Under the pieces are notes generated by a model that was not told where the DNA came from, made no database searches, and saw only the letters and a program-made list of their open reading frames with translations. Both the position numbers and the translations under genes were made by a program. This document shows, piece by piece, positions 23,354-35,670 of a stretch of 64,000 nucleotides of DNA; position 1 is the stretch's first letter, and every line of letters starts with the position of its first letter. This DNA comes from Dromiciops gliroides (lineage: Eukaryota; Chordata; Mammalia; Microbiotheria; Microbiotheriidae): the NCBI RefSeq assembly GCF_019393635.1, contig NC_057862.1, positions 156,192,062-156,256,061 of the forward strand, in the 5' to 3' direction.

Positions 23354-24045
23354 ACGGCCCAATTATAATTTCGCTAAGCTTATCATTTTTCATACACTCA
23401 TAATTTTTTATAAATCCAATTATATAATTTTCCAGGTTAGTTATAGTTATAATAATTAATTTTTTTTACAATGACAAGCCTTCCTGTGTAGGCCTTTAGC
23501 AGAAAGAAACAACTGACCTTAGCAACTAGTTAGCAAGACTAAACAATTAAAGTAAGAAGCTACTCACCACCAAGGGGGTTGGCAGTAACCACCTTAGTGG
23601 AGCTAAGCTCCAACCCTGTTCCACTCCCAATACAGCCTCCGGTGTCCCAGAATCTCCACTCCCTAAGAAGATTTATGTCCCTGGGTCTCTTCTCCCATGA
23701 GGTCTTGTGTCCCAAGGTCCAATGTCTGTCTCTATGCTCTTAACTGAATTTTAATTAAAAAGTGGATTTGAGGGAGCCTTTTGTGTTTCTTGCCCCAGGA
23801 ACTGGAATTGCTACTTATAGTCTTGAATGGGAGAACCAGGATTTAGACTGAGATTTCCTGGCTTCAAATATAGTGCTCTTTCTACTAAACCATGCTGCCA
23901 TCCTAAAAGTTGTTTCACCTGTGAAAGACTGTAAAACAAACAACGAATAAAACCTATCTTATGACACTTATATTCTACAGTTATCTGAATGCTTGTCTCA
24001 TTTTCCTCTTCCATTCCCACAGCAGATTTTAAACTCCTTCAGGGC
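23354..24045 (+). other. possible ERV leader remnant, then unassigned sequence
   Basis: The AT-rich sequence directly after the primer site is probably untranslated leader of the truncated ERV. No gag-like frame is visible. From about 23750 onward, toward the SINE at 24058, I recognise nothing except a MIR-like stretch near 23820-23900. Confidence 0.35.
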
Positions 24046-24057
24046 AAAGACTATCTT

Positions 24058-24228
24058 CTTTTTCTTTCTTTCTTTCTTTCTTTTTTTTTTTGCAGGGCAA
24101 TGAGGGTTAAGTGACTTGCCCAGGGTCACACAGCTAGTAAGGGTCAAGTGCCTGAGGCTGCATTTGAACCCAGGTCCTCCTAAATCCAGGGCCGGTGCTT
24201 TATCCACTGTGCCACCTAGCTGCCCCCC
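24058..24228 (-). mobile_element. marsupial tRNA-derived SINE
   Basis: Minus-strand copy whose tail reads (CTTT)n on the plus strand. Flanked by AAAGASTATCTT (24046-24057 and 24229-24240). Confidence 0.92.
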
Positions 24229-24524
24229 AAAGAGTATCTTAATCAACTTTAAATACATTCACATTACTCTGCACATAGTATATGTGCCCCCCCAAAAGAT
24301 GAACTGAATAAGACTCAAATTCTCTCCTATAAGTGTTTATATTTTAATAGATATGCTCATTTTTATTTTAAGCATTTTAAAATTAGTCTGTCTTTTCTAC
24401 AACCCATCTTCTTTCCCACTAAGCAATGTTTAAAAATCCCCTCAATAAACATCTACACAGTCTTGTAAAACAATTTGCCACATTAGCCAAATCTGAAAAA
24501 CAATCATATTCTGAATTTTAAATT

Positions 24525-24836
24525 TGTCATCTTTCTATCAGGAGGTAAGTAGAATGTTCCATCTTCATTCCTTTGGAGCCATGTTTTTTCATTGTATTGA
24601 TCAGAGAGAGCTATGAAGTTCTTTTTCTCTATAATGTGTCACTGCATAAACTGTTCTAGTTCTGTTCACTTCTCTGCATCAGTTCATAAGTCTTCCCAGT
24701 TTCCAATCCATTTCATCATTTCTTATGGTACAATTATGCTATTCCACTATGCCCACAGTAAACAATGTTTAACCATTCCTCAATATGAGGAACCACTTTA
24801 GTTTTCAGTTTGGAGCTACCATTAAAAGAACTTGTA
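24525..24836 (-). mobile_element. L1 3'-region remnant
   Basis: GTTCTGTTCACTTCTCTGCA, CATCATTTCTTATGGTACAA and TTTAACCATTCCTCAATATG match the antisense of a marsupial L1 3' region. Confidence 0.7.
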
Positions 24837-24837
24837 T

Positions 24838-24983
24838 GGGGGCAGCTAGGTGGCGCAATGGATAAAGCGCCAGCCCTGGATTCAGGAGGACCTGGGTTCA
24901 AATTTGACCTCAGACATTTGACTAACTGTGTGACCCTGGGCAAGTCACTTAACCCTCACTGCCCCACAAAAAAAAAAAAAAAA
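24838..24983 (+). mobile_element. marsupial tRNA-derived SINE
   Basis: Copy missing several bases before the TGTGTGACC block, with a long A tail. It lies next to an antisense LINE 3' end. Confidence 0.9.
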
Positions 24984-25004
24984 GGAAGTTCACATGAATG
25001 GTAG

Positions 25005-25680
25005 AGGATAGATAATAACTGTAATTATTGAACTACATTTTTCCTGTATATTTTAGTCCCAAAATAACATGAAGCAAATATTATCCATCTAAACATAGCT
25101 TTGTTTTGTTTTTTTTAAATGAAACATAATAAACAAAGTAAAAAAAAAGAGATGGTCTATTTCCAGTTATCTTATGTCAATAGAGATCTGTATGAATAAA
25201 TACAGTCAAATGAGAACCTTATAACCCCCATCAGCAAATAGCGAGTTAGGCCCAGCATCCAACAAGAGGAAAGCAGGCTGGATTGCCTCCAGAAAAATGC
25301 CAAAAAATTGAATGACCTCAACCTTTTCTCTGAAATGAAAAGTCTATCTTTTTCATATCAATGTCCTTTTGGTGACACTATTGACTTCAAGTCATGAACC
25401 ACTAAATCTTCCCCAAAATGAAGTTAAAGATCACCCAAAATAAACCACTAATGAGGCAGAGTAGGATGAGCAGATGATACATTACAAATGAATTACAAAG
25501 GAAAAGTATTAAAGTATGACAAGAACAAAGGATAAAGGCTTAGAAAGCCCACGTGCTACACTGATATTCTCAAGATGTCAAGAGAAAATGAAAAACGTCC
25601 CCATTACATTGCATGATTACGGGAAGAAATGGACATGGACAAGAGTAGAAAAGCATGGACAGGTAATGAATGAATGGGTT
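25005..25680. other. no recognised feature
   Basis: A-rich stretch without recognised repeat. A 116-codon frame starting here at 25516 runs on into the L2 remnant and is not a gene. Confidence 0.45.
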
Positions 25681-26225
25681 TCAGTCACTCTTCTAAATCA
25701 TGTGCAAACTGATTTTCAACTCTGTGATCTAGTTTGTAATCTCATCACTAAATTAAAACTGCTCTCTCCAAAGCCCCAGTTACTTGCCAAATCTAATGGC
25801 TTCTTCTTAATCCTCATCCTTCTTGACCTCTTTGCACCATTTGACACTACTGACCACCCTCTCTAATCTCTAGGTTTTCATGATATTGTTCTCCCTTGGT
25901 TCCCCACCTACCTCTCTAACCACTTCTGAATAGCCTTTGCTGGTTCTTGCCATGCAATGTGCAGTCTAGCTGTACTGGCTTACTTGCTGTCTTCTATGTG
26001 ATGGCATTTCATCTCCAATGACTTTACATATGGCTATGCTGCATGTCTAGAATGTTCTTCATCTTTACTTCTATCTCTTTGAATCTTTGGCTTCCTCCAA
26101 GACTCAGCTCACATGTCACCTTCTACCAGAGGCCTTTACTGTCCTTCCAAGGTACTAATTTCTTCCAGTTTGAGATTACCTTCTCTCTACTCTGTATGTA
26201 TCTTGCATATATTTATGTATGAAGA
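25681..26225 (+). mobile_element. L2-clade LINE remnant with RT trace
   Basis: At 25780-25866 a frame reads LLAKSNGFFLILILLDLFAP then FDTTDHPL, close to the L2-clade RT block ending FDTVDH. The 3' part (TCTAGAATGTTCTTCATC, AAGACTCAGCTCACATGTC) is an L2 end. Confidence 0.7.
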
Positions 26226-26261
26226 GGATAGCAATGTTAAAATGCCTATATTCAAAGCTTC

Positions 26262-28023
26262 AAAGAAAGACAAAAATTGATCTCGGGCTTAAAAAGGGCT
26301 CCTGGAAGAGCTCAAAAAGGACTTTAAAAATCAAATAACAACAAAAAAAAAATCAGGTAACAGCAGTAGAAGAAAACTTGGGAAAGGAAAGGAAAATGAT
26401 GCAAAGAGAATCATGAAAAAGAATCAACAGCTTGATAAAGGAAGCACATACAAAAAATGGGAAAAGATGTACAAAAATTTACTGAAGAAAGCAACTCTTT
26501 AAAAAGTAAAATTAGCCAAACAGAAAATGAGATTTAAAAAAGCTCACTGGAGAAAAGAAATACTTAAAAATTAGAATCAGACAAGTGGAATCTAATGACT
26601 CTGAGACATCAAAAATCAAATAAAATTAAAAGAATGAAAATATAGAAGAAAATGTAAAATATCTCACTGGAAAAACAAGTGACCTGGAAAACAGATCCAG
26701 GCAAGATAATTTAAGAACTATTGGACTATCTGAAGGACATGAGCATAAAAAGGACCTGGACATCATATTTCAAGAAATTACCAAAGAAAATAGCCGAGAC
26801 ATCCTAGAAAGAGTTTATAAAATAGAGTTTAAAAGAATCTACCAATCGCCTCCTGAAAGACATGGTAAAATGTAAACCACTAATAACATTATAACTAAAT
26901 TCTAGAATTTCCAGATCAAGGAGAAAATGTTGTAAGAAGCAAGAAAAAAGCAATTCAAATATCATGGAGCCATAGTTAGGATTACATAGGATTTAGCAGC
27001 TTCCACATTAAAGGATCAGAGGGCAAGGGATATGATATTCTGGAAGGCAAAGGAGCTAGGATTATAACCAAGAATCACCTACCCAGCAAACTAAGCATAA
27101 TCCCTTGGGGGGGGGAATGGTCATTCAGTAAAATAGAGGACTTTCAATCTTTCTTCAAATACAAAATTCAAGAGAAGCATAAAAAGGTAAAAAGGAAAGA
27201 GAAAATATAAGGAATTCAATAAGGCTAAACTGTTTGCATCCCTACATGGGAAGATGATTCTTGTAATGCTTAAGAACTGTATCGCTAGGGGAAGCTAGGT
27301 GGTACAGTGGATAAAGCACTGGCCCTGGATTCAGGATGACCTGAGTTCAAATCCAGCCTCAGACCCCTGGCATTTACTAGCTGTGTGACCCTGGGCAAGT
27401 TACTTAACCCCAATTGCCTCACCAAAAAAAAAAAACTATATTGCTATTAGTGCTATTAAAAAGCTAATATATAGACAGGATATGCATATAAGGTGACTTT
27501 GATGAGAAGATTGAAAAAAATTAAGGGGTAAGAAAGAGTATTACATTGGAAGCAAAAGAGAGAAGTAGAATGGGCTAAATTATCTCTCACAGAAGAGGCA
27601 CAAAAGACCTATTAAAGCGGAGGAGAAGCTTGGGGGGAGGGGTTGAACGAAGTGGGTATTGCTTGAAACTTACTCTCAACAGAAATGCCTCAAAGAGTGA
27701 ATAATATATACAATATAGAACTTTATCTTACCCTATAGGAGGGAAAGAGGTTAAGAAAAGGTGGGGGAAAACATTTACAGGAGGAAGGGAAGATTGAGGA
27801 AGGCAGTGGTCAGAAGCAAAATACTGGTTAGAAGGGAAAGGGTAAAAGGAGAGAGAGAAGGATAAACAGAAGGAAAAAATAGGATGGAGGAAAATACACA
27901 GTAATCATAATCAATACCAAATTGCTTAAGGGAGGGAGAAAATGTGAAACTCAAATTATTTTTAAGTGAATGTTAAAATTTGTCTTTCCATGTAATTGGA
28001 AAAAATAAAAAATTATTTAAAGA
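26262..28023 (+). mobile_element. HAL1/L1-like element with ORF1 remnant
   Basis: An A-rich element of about 1.76 kb, interrupted by a SINE at 27297. Around 26690-26960 the translation, with stops, gives GLSEGHEHKKDLDIIFQEI and KKAIQIS-like text resembling the L1 ORF1 protein. No ORF2 follows. Instead there is about 1 kb of 3'-UTR-like sequence ending ACATGTAATTGGAAAA-like then AATAAA. ORF1 without ORF2 is the layout of HAL1 elements. An L1 with a large deletion is the alternative. Confidence 0.5.
27297..27433 (+). mobile_element. marsupial tRNA-derived SINE
   Basis: Complete copy inside the HAL1/L1-like element. Flanked by AACTRTATYGCT (27285-27296 and 27434-27445). Confidence 0.92.
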
Positions 28024-28780
28024 CCCATGATCTATAAAAAAATAACATAACCTAATCCATTCTTCATCACAATGATTGAATAATGTAACACATTTCCATT
28101 CTTTAACTCTGGATCATTTGAGTTTATAGCAAATGAGAAAATAAGATCATTCAAATTTTTAAATATTGGGGGTGGGGGGAGGAATCTATTCCCAGAATGG
28201 GATAATCAATCTGTCTTTCCCATTGAAACCAATTCAATCTCAATGCCGCTGTTTCTCTATACTTAAGCCTGAAAACAGTATGAAAACTATTCATAACCCA
28301 TATAAAAGAGCTGTAAATGCTTTGTGATCGCCAGATGTTAACTAATTAATCGTTCATTATAAGTATACAGCTGTTCCTGCTGTGCATGTTTTTATGAAGT
28401 CCATTTTAGCTTTTCACTTTATATACAGATTCACATACAGCAAGTCAATTTGACCTCTCACCTACCAGGCCAAGCTGATAGAGACAGTAGTTACAAAATA
28501 TAACAATAAAGATTACCAATCTAAGTGCCCGAAAATTTAAAGGTTTACACCTTGCACAACCCACAGCAAAGCTGTAAAATTTTATATAAAGGACATATGA
28601 AACAGATGCAAAGTCCAAAGGTTATGGTACTTAAGTACAGAGTCTAACTCCCTACCTCACCTGAAACACAATTATTAGACTTGGTACGGAAAAGGGTCCA
28701 GACCCATGACTGCATTAATGTAAAGAACTTCACTCCTGGTGAGGAAAACTCTTACCAACTGTTCTGTAACTTTAGAGTTT
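28024..28780. other. no recognised feature
   Basis: Mixed AT-rich sequence. Nothing recognised. Confidence 0.45.
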
Positions 28781-29085
28781 CTCGCCCTCATTTCCCCATA
28801 TTCCCCCAGTTCCCTTCAAGATTCAATTCAAATGCAACCTCCTTAAGAGGCCTTTCCTGCATCCCCCAGGTACTAGTTAGTGTCCTCCCCAATAACTTTG
28901 TACTATTTATTTTGTATATATTCTGCCTTCAGCCTTTATTTATCTAGGTACATGCTGTATCCGGCAAGTTTAAAGAAAGCTCTTTAAGCTTTACAGAGCT
29001 TAAAGGAATTGTCTCACTTTTGTATCTCTTGCATTTAGTAGCGTCTGGCACATAAACGTCAGTTAATCATAGAGAGTTGCTAGGG
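28781..29085 (+). mobile_element. L2 3' tail
   Basis: CAAATGCAACCTCCTTAAGA, TTCCTGCATCCCCCAGG and GCATTTAGTAGCGTCTGGCA. Confidence 0.7.
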
Positions 29086-30724
29086 CACAGAAAGTTCTTT
29101 TGCCTGTATATGTCAAGGGTGTCTTGAATATGAATCTTCCTAACTCTTCTATCTGCTCAGACAGGCTGCCTCTACATTGGGTATAACCTGACAAAATTAT
29201 AAAGTGAGTTAATAAAGATGAGTAAAATACAATCATACTAAAGACTTGAGGAAGTCACAATAAACCTAGCCAACCAATCAAGATGAAAACTTTGCCTCCT
29301 ATATAAGTTATTCTCCCTTCTTTAACTTTGGAATAATCTTTGAAAGGAATCAATAAACAAATTGAAGAAAAAAATCATTCAACTCAAACTCCACAGGCAA
29401 ACTTTGTGAGTTCCAATACTGTAGCTTCTAAATATCATAAAGTTTGACAATGTTTTTTTTTTCCCTTAGAGGCCAACACTGAGGAATACCTAAAACATAA
29501 AATTCTGATTTTTCATAATCTTTAAAATATCTGATATGAACTGAGTTCATATCTGAACTCAATTACTTCACACCTATTAAAAGGAATAATTAAGATCTTT
29601 GCTCATTACTTAGGTTAACCTTCAAGAAACAACTCCCAAAGAAATTCACAGTAAAATACTCTAATTCAAAATATGTAGATCCTTGACAATGCAGCAGTTA
29701 AAGTTCATAGAATAAAAGAGAGCTCTTTGTACTTCTGTCAAGGAACACAAGATCTACAGTGAAAGAAGATGCTAAACTAAACTAAAGCTTTAATTAACAT
29801 GCAGTTTTGATTTAAGGTTTACATCTTTAATTAATGCAAGGAAACAGTACTTCATTAAATTTCAAAAGTTGAAACTAAACAAAACCATTTGTAGTTTTAA
29901 TAATTCCAGACATTACGTAAAAGTCAGTTATTATAAAATCAATTTTTCAAGTATGCACAAATTACCTCTCTGTGGAAAGAACACAATCTATATTCAAAAC
30001 TAAAACAAAACAAAATAAAATGAAATATGCATATTTATATACATGTGTATGTTACTATTATACATATTGCCTTGCGTTCTAAATGATTTAAATCTCTGCT
30101 AAATGTTATAATTATTTTTCCCCAAGGTAATTAATCATCAAGCAGCTCTGAATTCTTATTTGGAATAAGGCAGATGGCAGCAATTTTTCAGGCTACCAAA
30201 ATATTAGCAAGATTTTGCATGATATATTAATAAATGGTTCAAGAAGCACAATGTTTGACCTCCAAAAGAAATTGGGATACAACTTAAGGTAACATTTACT
30301 TAACTGCAATGTTGGCTTCCAGAAAGAAAGGAAAAGGAAATACCTGAAGCAAGACCACCTAAAGCAAGAGACTGGATTACTGTTATATTTACTTCAAAAC
30401 TTTAATTAACTGAGATTTGGGTGGTATGTATGAGGACTTTCCCCAGCAACACAGATCACAGCCTCTCTACAACTTCTGAAGAACTGCTATGGTCAAAATA
30501 TTCATCAGTCTGCAACCAATATGAGGATAAGGTTTCCAAAACTGAGCTAAGCTTGAAATACTTTATGATGAAGAATTTACACAGCTTAATGGGAAATGGA
30601 TTTAAAGAAATCTTAGAATCCTCAATTTCACTCAGCTCATATACCTTCCCGATGCTTTTCCCAATTCCCCCAAGCTACTAGTGCCTTTCCTTCAAAATCA
30701 CTGTTATTTATTGTGTATGTATAA
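29086..30724. other. unique-looking intron sequence
   Basis: About 1.6 kb, AT-rich. No recognised repeat, RNA or exon. An 86-codon frame at 30421-30681 matches no family that I know. Confidence 0.5.
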
Positions 30725-30985
30725 ATATGCTGCTAGGTGGCACAGTGGAGAGAGTGTTGGGCCTAGAGTCAGAAAGACTCATCTTCCTAAGTGAAAAATC
30801 TGGCCTCAGACACTTAGTAACTGTGTACTGAACAAGAGACTTAACCTTGTTTGCCTCAGTTTTCTCATCTGTAAAATGAGCTGGGGAAGGAAATGACAAA
30901 TCACTTCAGTATCTTTGCCAAGAAAACCCTAAATGGGGTCACAGAGTTGGAAACGACCGAAAAGACTGAACAATAAATAAAAATA
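30725..30985 (+). mobile_element. older marsupial SINE, long subtype
   Basis: Head GCTAGGTGGCACAGTGGA, then AAAATGAGCTGGGGAAGGAA, GCCAAGAAAACCCTAAATGG and a CAATAAATAAAAATA tail. Confidence 0.8.
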
Positions 30986-31014
30986 TGTGTATGTGTATGT
31001 ACACATACACTAAC

Positions 31015-31175
31015 CTATGTACATGTTGTCTCCCCTCGTAGAATATAAGTAACTTGAGGTCAGTGACTGAGAGTGTCTCATTTTTGTCCTATTCCTAGAA
31101 CCTAGGACAGTGCCTGTTACAAAACAGGAGTTTAATAAAGATTTAATAAATGCTTATTATTTAATTGATCTTATG
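31015..31175 (+). mobile_element. L2 3' tail
   Basis: GTTGTCTCCCCTCGTAGAAT, ACAGTGCCTGTTACAAAAC and TTAATAAATGCTTATTATT. Confidence 0.7.
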
Positions 31176-31264
31176 TGATACCCTCTGAATTCCAACTCAA
31201 TGACAGAACATAAAAATAACTATGAAAAAGATGGAATCAATATAAAAAAGTATATCTCAGTTAT

Positions 31265-31715
31265 GGAAGACAACTCTTTAACCCTTCATTACTTTCCAGG
31301 CTCCACTCCTCTCTCTGGACTTGCTCTGCCATGAAAAGCCTCCTCAGTCTCCAGGTTCACTCCATCTCACACCAGAACTACTCTCCACCTCTGCAGCCCC
31401 TTCTGATTGGCCAATTCCTCCCAGAACTTCCATTTTAAGGGAAAATGCCCAGGCCAGACAAATCTTCATTCCTCTCCATGCTCCATTCATGACTCTCCAA
31501 AACTTTCTCTTCTACATCTAGGGCCAGGTCCTCTCCTTCCCCTACCTTTTCACCTTCCTTTTAACATGTTACAGTTCTACCCACTCACCCACCCCTGTTG
31601 GAATGTAACCTCTTTGAGGGCAGGGACTGTCTTTCTCTGGGCTCATAATAATACCCCACTGCTTTAGCATAGGAGTTGACATACATTAAGCACTTAATAA
31701 ATGCTCATTGGAAGA
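31265..31715 (+). mobile_element. unclassified repeat, copy 2, with L2-like tail
   Basis: CTTCTGATTGGCCAATTCCT, CCCAGAACTTCCATTTTAAG, then GGGCAGGGACTG and CACTTAATAAATGCTCATTG. The tail is of L2 type. Confidence 0.55.
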
Positions 31716-31879
31716 CTTTTTTTCCTATTCAACAAATACAAGGAATTATTAGGGACAAAACAAATGCACTTTACTCCATGTTAAAAGAATTTAAAGAAAA
31801 ATAAGATTAGAAAAATATTTATGACAAATATGACAGAAAAACATGACATCTAAAATATCCAAGGACTTATTAATAACTC

Positions 31880-32600
31880 AGAAATGCCACTCCCATTTTA
31901 TAATGGATAAATGATCAAAGAAGAGATGAAGAGATAAAGAAAACAGGAAATCACCTTAAAATAATGATGCCTCACACCATGCAAATTATAAAAAAAAATC
32001 ATTAAAAGCAACAAAATTCAATATATTATGCTTGCGGAAAACGCAGGTACAAACACTACTGCTAGAATTACAAAGCTGTAGAATCCTTTTGGGGACAATT
32101 TAGCAGTAGGTAAGAAAAGCTACAAAAATAAGCACACCCTTTGAACCATTAGCTTTTTTGTTGGGAATATGCCCCATTGTAGTGGTGGGAGGGTGGATGA
32201 GAGACAGAGAGAAGGACAGACACACAGAGAGAGTGTTGTAGATTTGCAAAACACCTTGCAATAAATAAAGCTATCTGTTCAAAGATTTTCTTAAAAGCAT
32301 TATATGTAATTCTTAAAATCGGAAAGTACCTAAATATCCAACAATAATGGAATGGTCAAATAAACTGTGTATTAATGTAATGGGATTACATTACATTGTA
32401 ATGCAGTAAAGTGCAAGTAGGAGGAAAACATAGAAATTTGGGAAGATATATATGAAATAATGCAAAGAAAAAACAAAACCAATAACGGTATACAGTAAAT
32501 ATGATCACACAAGAGTGTGAATGACAATGAATTATGAAGACTTAGGAATGATTGAAGTTATATTTTATGCATGTGACTGATTCAATATCAATAAAATTAA
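31880..32600 (+). mobile_element. old L1 3'-region remnant
   Basis: CAAAGAAGAGATGAAGAGAT, the CCTTTGAACCATTAGC block, AATATGCCCC and TAATGGAATGGTCAAATAAA fit the end of L1 ORF2 and its 3' UTR, with many breaks. Confidence 0.6.
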
Positions 32601-33097
32601 GTCAGGCTAGTTTTATTGGTGCTAAACATTACATTTTTAATCATCTCATTTTAAAAAATAATTTACAATTACATAAAAGTAGATTCATTAAAAAGTCCTT
32701 CAAAAAGTAATCTACCAACACTGTTTTAAATGTTTGCTAAATGCAGAATTTTTAAAAAATTTTAAATAGAGTAGGCACTGTTTCATTTTTGTCTTTATAT
32801 TCTCTTTCTTTAGTGTCTGGTGTAGGTGCTCAAGAAAAAATGCTTGCTGATTGATTTAGCTGATTTGTCAAGTTAATTTTTTAAAAAAGTTTTAAATAAA
32901 GACATAGTAACAACATATGATCATAATTTCTTCCAAATTATAATTCCTTTTGAGGGGGGGTGTCAATGTATAGCCACTAAATATCTGAAATTTTATTGGT
33001 AATTTATCTTAAACTTTTTTGCCTGAAAGTCTAATACATTTCTACATAGATTATATTCAAACTAATGAGTATATAACAACCATGATACTTCTTTTAA
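32601..33097. other. AT-rich, with a short L2-like tail
   Basis: GTGTCTGGTGTAGGTGCTCA near 32812 is L2-tail-like. The rest is unassigned. Confidence 0.4.
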
Positions 33098-33110
33098 AAC
33101 TTCTCAAGTC

Positions 33111-33180
33111 GGGGGCGGCTAGGTGGCAACTACTAGGCAAGTCACTTAACCCCCATTGCCCCACAAAAAAAAAAAAGCCC
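33111..33180 (+). mobile_element. internally deleted SINE
   Basis: Only the first 20 bases or so and the last third of a SINE remain, joined at GGCAAC/TACTAGGCAAG, followed by an A tail. It shares the target sequence AACTTCTCAAGTC with the next SINE. Confidence 0.88.
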
Positions 33181-33193
33181 AACTTCTCAAGTC

Positions 33194-33352
33194 AGGGGCT
33201 GGTAGGTGGCACAGTGGATACAGCACCAGCCCTGGATTCAGGAGGACCTGAGTTCAAATCTGGCCTCAGACACTTAACACTTACTAGCTGTGTGACCCTG
33301 GGCAAGTCACTTAACCCTCATTGCCCTGCAAAAATAAAAAAAAAAATTAAAA
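33194..33352 (+). mobile_element. SINE inserted at the same target as its neighbour
   Basis: Complete copy. AACTTCTCAAGTC stands before the first SINE (33098), between the two (33181) and after the second (33353), showing two successive insertions. Confidence 0.9.
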
Positions 33353-33374
33353 AACTTCTCAAGTCAAGTGAACC

Positions 33375-33560
33375 ATAAAAATTAGAGCTTATTTTTGTTA
33401 TTACTGTGCTTTAAGAAATGACAAAAGGAATGGTTTCAGAGGAACCAAAGAAGGCTTGAATGAACTGATACAGATTAAAGTGAGAAAGATCAAGAGAACA
33501 GTGTTCACTGTAATTATGACGAAATAAATCATGGGTCAAAAATCTGGGGTTTTTAATCAA
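33375..33560 (+). mobile_element. old L1 3'-UTR remnant
   Basis: TGTGCTTTAAGAAATGACAA, GAACTGATACAGATTAAAGT and AAGAGAACAGTGTTCACTG. Confidence 0.6.
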
Positions 33561-34146
33561 AAAAGCAAAAAGGAAATATGTCTACTTTTTGCAATTTTTC
33601 TAAAAACAAATTATACAGTTATATAATTAAACATCACTTTGAATATAATTTGACATCTTTCAGGCTTTTTTTCTTAAACTCAGAGGCATGTATTTTTAAT
33701 ACATTTAAGGGAATCTCTCAACCTTTATTCCTTCATTTTGAGATACTTAAAAGTACAGTAAGATAGGTTTAAAAGTTCACAAAGTAATCCCTGAAATTGT
33801 AAGTTTGTAAAATGCAAAACAGCACACTGATAATTTTTTTTTAAATCCCAAATATCTTGTGGGCTTTTGGAGGGATTAGTATGAAATTATGCAGAATGTT
33901 TTATCATGTTGTGTAAACTTCTTGAGATGAACTGTCTCTGGTCTAAGTAACTTGGAATCCAGTGAAGTAAAATGTTTCTAGAATAACACTGTGACTTTCT
34001 CTGACACTAGTAACATTCTCCCAGTTCTTAAGAACAGTAACATTGATAGGAAGACTCCCATTCTGGACCATGGAATTTAAGTCCCAACTTGAAAGTATTC
34101 AAGCTGTGTGACCCTGAACAAGTTACTAAACATCTCAGTGCCCTGG
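33561..34146. other. no recognised feature
   Basis: AT-rich. A SINE-like phrase, AAGCTGTGTGACCCTGAACA, near 34100 suggests a degraded old SINE. Confidence 0.4.
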
Positions 34147-34240
34147 GAGAGAGGAGGGGGGGAAAGGAGGAGGGAAAAAAGGAAAGAAGGAAAGAGAGAG
34201 AGGGAAGGGGACAGAAGAGAGGGGGGTAAGGGAAAGGGGA
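34147..34240 (+). repeat. purine-rich GA/GGAA low complexity
   Basis: Plus strand of G and A only, with GGAAAG, GAGAGAGA and GGGG runs. Confidence 0.9.
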
Positions 34241-34304
34241 TTTAGCCAGGTATGAATTGAACCTGGGTTAAAACTCTGCCTATCACAAAATTCTTTTTTA
34301 AATC

Positions 34305-34790
34305 ACTAAATCAACAAACACTTATTAGGTGCCAACTCAGTTCTTAGTACTGTGCTAAGTTCTAGGAATACAAAAGGGAATATGAAAAACTGCCAGCCCT
34401 AAAAGTGCTTTCATTTAATTGGGGAAAAACCAATATATTTATATAATTTGATGCAAAATAAGTATAAGGTAAGGGTTTTGTTTTGGTTTTTTTCCGGGAG
34501 TAGGAGTAGGTCTTAACAAGGAGATCAGGAAAAAGAAATGCTGCTTAAACTTAGGCAGAGGTGAAAAGTTCATTCTAGATATGGGGTCACAGCTGGTGGG
34601 TGCTAAGGTCTTGTAATAAAGTACAGTAAATAGGCCAGTTTGGTTGAAGTTTAAAAGTACTTGAAAGGACCAAAAAAAAAAAAGTACTTGAAAGGGGAAA
34701 AAAAGTACTTGAAGGATTGGAATATATAAGCCTGGAAAGGCAAATTGGAGGCAGAGATTTCAAAGGCCATTTAAGGTCCGTGCTTCCTCA
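34305..34790 (+). repeat. Rep-A fragment
   Basis: AACACTTATTAGGTGCCAAC, ACTGTGCTAAGTTCTAGGAA and GGCCAGTTTGGTTGAAG. Confidence 0.55.
34644..34714 (+). repeat. three spaced copies of AGTACTTGAA
   Basis: AAAAGTACTTGAAAGG occurs three times (about 34653, 34681 and 34703), separated by A-rich spacers. It is a small local duplication. Confidence 0.85.
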
Positions 34791-34854
34791 AATATTCGAA
34801 TTATTCATAGAAAGCATAACTTTACAAAATTTAGGGTACAGAATCTTTTACACA

Positions 34855-35012
34855 AAATTCCTCATTTGATCCTTTCGAGAACCCGTAAAGTGGGTGCTAT
34901 TCTTACCCTCATTTTACAGAAGACTAAGTGGGTCATTAAGTTTCTGAAGCAGGATTTTGAAGTCAGATCTTCCTAACTTCAAGTCCAGCTCTCCATCCAC
35001 CATGTCAGGAAT
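34855..35012 (-). mobile_element. MIR-like remnant
   Basis: CCCTCATTTTACAGAAGACT and CTTCCTAACTTCAAGTCCAG just outside the CpG island. Confidence 0.65.
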
Positions 35013-35670
35013 TACAGTGACTTGAATAATCCCTAGAAATCGGGGGAGGTGATCAATTTTTCGCGAAGATGAGAAAGATCCTGTTTTGAGCATTCTAGGA
35101 AAATAATGAGATTCGTTTCGAGATTATATCTTCTACAAGTTTCTGGTGGACCAAGACTAGTAAAATAGACCTTTTTTCCTTCTTTCTTTCTTTCTTTTTG
35201 CCTCCTGGGGTTTGGATCACATTTCCATTCCCTTCCATTGCCAAAGTTATCCAGTCTCAGGAAGTTCCTCACCGATGCCCGGGAGTTCCCTCTCTCTCGG
35301 TTGGGTCTCAACTATCTACACAGTATCGCGAAGGACGCGGATTTCGCCATCGCATACACTTTTTAGGATCCTGCCCAAGCCCACGAGTTCTCCCCCCCGA
35401 CCTCCCAACACGATTCCGGCTTCCGTTTCCATGTTCTCCACGCCACTCGGCAGAGCTTGAAAGCCAGCCTAGACCGTGCAAATCTCACCCGGAATCAGCG
35501 CCCGGCCGCCCCCTCCGGACCTCGTCCCCGCCACGGAGCCCGGACCCTCGCGTGGCTTCAATAAAGGCAGAGGGGGGCGGCGCCGGGGAGAGGGGTGGGC
35601 GGCCCCAGCGCGCCTAGCGCGAGGGCGACTGATCCAAACCGGACCTGCCCCGGCCGGACTTTCTCCTGGA

